From Candidatus Parcubacteria bacterium (lineage in GTDB: Bacteria > Patescibacteriota > Minisyncoccia > Minisyncoccales > PEYH01): 6,287 bases of DNA. Position 1 is the stretch's first letter. Each line of letters starts with the position of its first letter. The DNA lies in the NCBI GenBank assembly GCA_026395615.1, contig JAPLYH010000051.1, forward strand, positions 1 to 6,287, written 5' to 3'. The notes beneath the pieces are model-generated. The model saw only the letters and a list, made by a program, of their open reading frames with translations. It made no database searches and was not told where the DNA came from. A program made the position numbers and the translations under genes. Below are positions 5,116 through 6,287 of the stretch, piece after piece.

Positions 5116-5898
5116 TTATCTCATAAATCTTCTATGAGCTCTCATATGGTCAATGTGATTAGATTCTTCTTCCCGGATAGTAGTTCCTGTAAGCGCTAAG
5201 AATGCATCTTCTAAGGAAGCTGTATTCGTTTGTTGTTTTAATTCTGAAGGCGTTCCTCGGGCAACGATTTTCCCATGGTCAATAACAGCGACCTTTTGCG
5301 CAGCTTTTTCTGCTTCTTCCATATAATGAGTAGTAAAGAAAATCGTCATCCCCTCTTGTTTGTTCAAATCCTTAATATAATTCCAAATATGATTTCTTGT
5401 TTGCGGATCCAGCCCTAGTGTTGGTTCATCCAAAAATAATATTTTTGGATGATGAATCAATCCACGGGCAACCTCAAGACGTCTTTTCATCCCTCCGGAA
5501 AATTTCTTTACCAAATCATCTTTCCTATCCCATAATTCAACAAACTTTAGTAATTGTTCTATTCTTTCGCGACGAATCTTTTTAGGAACATGATAAATAA
5601 CTCCATGAAATTCCATATTCTCATAAGCCGTCAGCTCATCATCTAAGCTTGGGTCCTGAAAAACAATACCAAAAGAACAACGGACTTGATATTTATCTTT
5701 AGTGACATCTTTCCCATTCAAAATTATTTTTCCACTGGTGGGGCGCAAAAGCGTGGTAAGGATTTTAATGGTAGTGGTTTTTCCTGCCCCATTGGGTCCT
5801 AAAAAAGCGAAAATCTCTCCTTTGCCAACAGTAAAGGAGATATCATCAACAGCGGTAAAACCATTAAATTTTTTTGTTAGATTAGAAACTTCAATCAT
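5116..5898 (-). CDS. ABC exporter ATP-binding protein (DrrA-like)
   Basis: The 260-residue nucleotide-binding subunit powers the adjacent ABC-2 permease. All motifs are intact: Walker A GPNGAGKTT (34-42), Q-loop VFQDP with Q81, signature FSGGM (133-137), Walker B ILFLDE (153-158) with the catalytic E158, D-loop GLDP (162-165), and switch H191 in TTHYMEEAE. The sequence DPSLDDELTAYENM after the Q-loop is typical of the daunorubicin-resistance DrrA group, so drug or lipid export is the reasonable class-level guess. The C-terminus (about 236-260) ends in an acidic patch followed by a His/Arg-rich tail (HMRAHRRFMR), seemingly a short regulatory or membrane-contact extension. The ATG lies 14 bases below the predicted start of the nearer promoter. 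No Shine-Dalgarno is present. Confidence 0.95.
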   Translation of the reverse strand: MIEVSNLTKKFNGFTAVDDISFTVGKGEIFAFLGPNGAGKTTTIKILTTLLRPTSGKIILNGKDVTKDKYQVRCSFGIVFQDPSLDDELTAYENMEFHGVIYHVPKKIRRERIEQLLKFVELWDRKDDLVKKFSGGMKRRLEVARGLIHHPKILFLDEPTLGLDPQTRNHIWNYIKDLNKQEGMTIFFTTHYMEEAEKAAQKVAVIDHGKIVARGTPSELKQQTNTASLEDAFLALTGTTIREEESNHIDHMRAHRRFMR

Positions 5899-5918
5899 AT
5901 ATATACAAATATGGAATC

Positions 5919-5947
5919 ATTATAGTTAGATATAAATAAATCGTCAA
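5919..5947 (-). promoter_or_regulatory. Promoter P1 of the ABC exporter operon (near-consensus)
   Basis: On the minus strand TTGACG (5947-5942, five of six consensus bases), a 17-base spacer and a perfect TATAAT (5924-5919). Transcription would start near 5912, about 14 bases before the ATPase ATG. It is the stronger of two tandem copies. Confidence 0.8.
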
Positions 5948-5978
5948 ACAAAATAGTTAGATATAAAACAACGGTCAA
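5922..5978. repeat. Tandem 26-base direct repeat carrying the two ABC promoters
   Basis: Copy 1 is 5922-5947 and copy 2 is 5953-5978, with a period of 31 bases. They agree at 22 of 26 positions, and the first 15 plus-strand bases (ATAGTTAGATATAAA) are identical. Each copy holds a -35 box and a full spacer. The best conserved part is the spacer and -10-proximal part, not the -35 region, which could mean that a regulator binds there. Confidence 0.8.
5950..5978 (-). promoter_or_regulatory. Promoter P2 of the ABC exporter operon (upstream copy)
   Basis: On the minus strand TTGACC (5978-5973, five of six consensus bases), a 17-base spacer and TATTTT (5955-5950, four of six). It is the second copy of the duplicated promoter, with a weaker -10 than P1. 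It lies immediately after the terminator of the upstream gene. Confidence 0.5.
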
Positions 5979-5981
5979 TGG

Positions 5982-6017
5982 AACAAAAGATGCTTCTTAA
6001 GAGGAGCATCTTTTGTT
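5982..6017 (-). terminator. Strong hairpin terminator of the DUF2680-like gene
   Basis: A perfect 13-base inverted repeat (5982-5994 and 6005-6017) extends inward by one G-U and two further pairs to a 4-base loop. The stem base is A-rich on one side and T-rich on the other (CATCTTTTGTT), so it can act in either direction. It begins 14 bases after the stop codon at 6032 and insulates the exporter promoters from upstream transcription. Confidence 0.85.
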
Positions 6018-6031
6018 GAGTAAAAAATATT

Positions 6032-6287
6032 CTATTCTTCCGCTTTATGGCATCCCCAACCAATACCTCTATGCCCAAAGTTCAAAAATTTCCCTAAATT
6101 AGCGCCGTTTTCCTGCTTCCATTTATCTACATCATCGCGGATCCCTTGCATTACTGCCTTTCTTTCCTCAAGAGAAAGATTATTCAATCCATCAATCCTG
6201 CCCTGTATTTCAGATCGTTTTGTCATAATTGCGCTTTTCTGCGCTTCTGTAATTTTACCGTCTAATACTGCTTTATTTAATTTGTCT
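6032..6287 (-). CDS. DUF2680-like small protein, 3' part only (partial at right edge)
   Basis: The frame is open from the right edge to a TAG at 6032-6034, giving 84 residues. The ATG at 6226 is internal, because 20 further in-frame codons lie upstream without a stop, and the real start is outside the window. The visible part begins DKLNKAVLDGKITEAQKSAI and continues with NLSLEERKAVMQGIRDDVDKW and a Gly-rich end, NFGHRGIGWGCHKAEE. The phrase 'AVxDGKITEAQ', a charged helical hairpin and a Gly/His-rich tail match the general look of DUF2680 (YckD-type) proteins. These are small, usually exported proteins of unknown function; any signal peptide would be off the window. A Cys-His pair near the end could bind metal, which is speculation. 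It ends in a strong terminator, so it is a separate transcription unit from the ABC exporter. Confidence 0.75.
   Translation of the reverse strand, partial: DKLNKAVLDGKITEAQKSAIMTKRSEIQGRIDGLNNLSLEERKAVMQGIRDDVDKWKQENGANLGKFLNFGHRGIGWGCHKAEE

Noticed and set aside
5922..5978. Two direct repeats as a minimal CRISPR array
   Set aside because: Only two imperfect copies separated by 5 bases, no spacer-length gap and no cas genes. They coincide with promoter elements.
6032..6226. A complete 64-residue gene starting at the ATG at 6226
   Set aside because: The frame continues upstream without a stop to the window edge, and the upstream residues fit the same family pattern, so the ATG is internal.

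Overview
The window is AT-rich bacterial DNA, roughly mid-thirties percent GC by eye. All eight genes lie on the minus strand, so the map reads from right to left. TGA, TAG and TAA all end genes, so this is the standard bacterial code with no UGA reassignment. The gene families, the compact spacing and the complete lack of Shine-Dalgarno sequences fit an uncultivated, small-genome lineage such as the candidate phyla radiation (Patescibacteria/Parcubacteria-like). That assignment is inferred and not proven by any marker in the window.

Right to left: (1) the 3' end of a DUF2680-like small protein gene runs off the right edge and ends in a strong 13-16 bp hairpin terminator (5982-6017). (2) A two-gene ABC exporter of the DrrA/DrrB type (ATPase 5116-5898, ABC-2 permease 4363-5109) lies behind two tandem, near-identical promoters and ends in a short hairpin terminator. 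(3) A class II Fic protein with an N-terminal HTH domain (3331-4260) follows. Its promoter is threaded through two copies of an AACTTTATAAAGTT-type palindrome, and its transcript is predicted to be almost leaderless. (4) A YchF-family P-loop ATPase (2224-3297) follows after 33 bases. It has substitutions at two positions that matter for nucleotide handling. (5) A tightly coupled three-gene operon comes next: a small membrane coiled-coil protein (1694-2098), exonuclease III (939-1697) and a Nudix hydrolase (442-942). Each junction is an ATGA stop/start overlap, and a palindrome sits just upstream of the exonuclease start. (6) The 5' part of a winged-helix-like regulator gene runs off the left edge. 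It is driven by a near-consensus promoter whose -10 box lies inside a 26-base inverted repeat.

Functionally the window combines genome maintenance (exonuclease III, Nudix hydrolase), drug or lipid export (ABC pair), translation-linked stress response (YchF) and two probably self-regulated DNA-binding genes (HTH-Fic and the left-edge regulator). No RNA gene, insertion sequence, integrase or CRISPR array is visible. No gap between genes exceeds about 135 bases. The most rewarding signals are the two operator-promoter designs, the altered YchF residues, the duplicated ABC promoter and the absence of Shine-Dalgarno sites at all eight visible starts.
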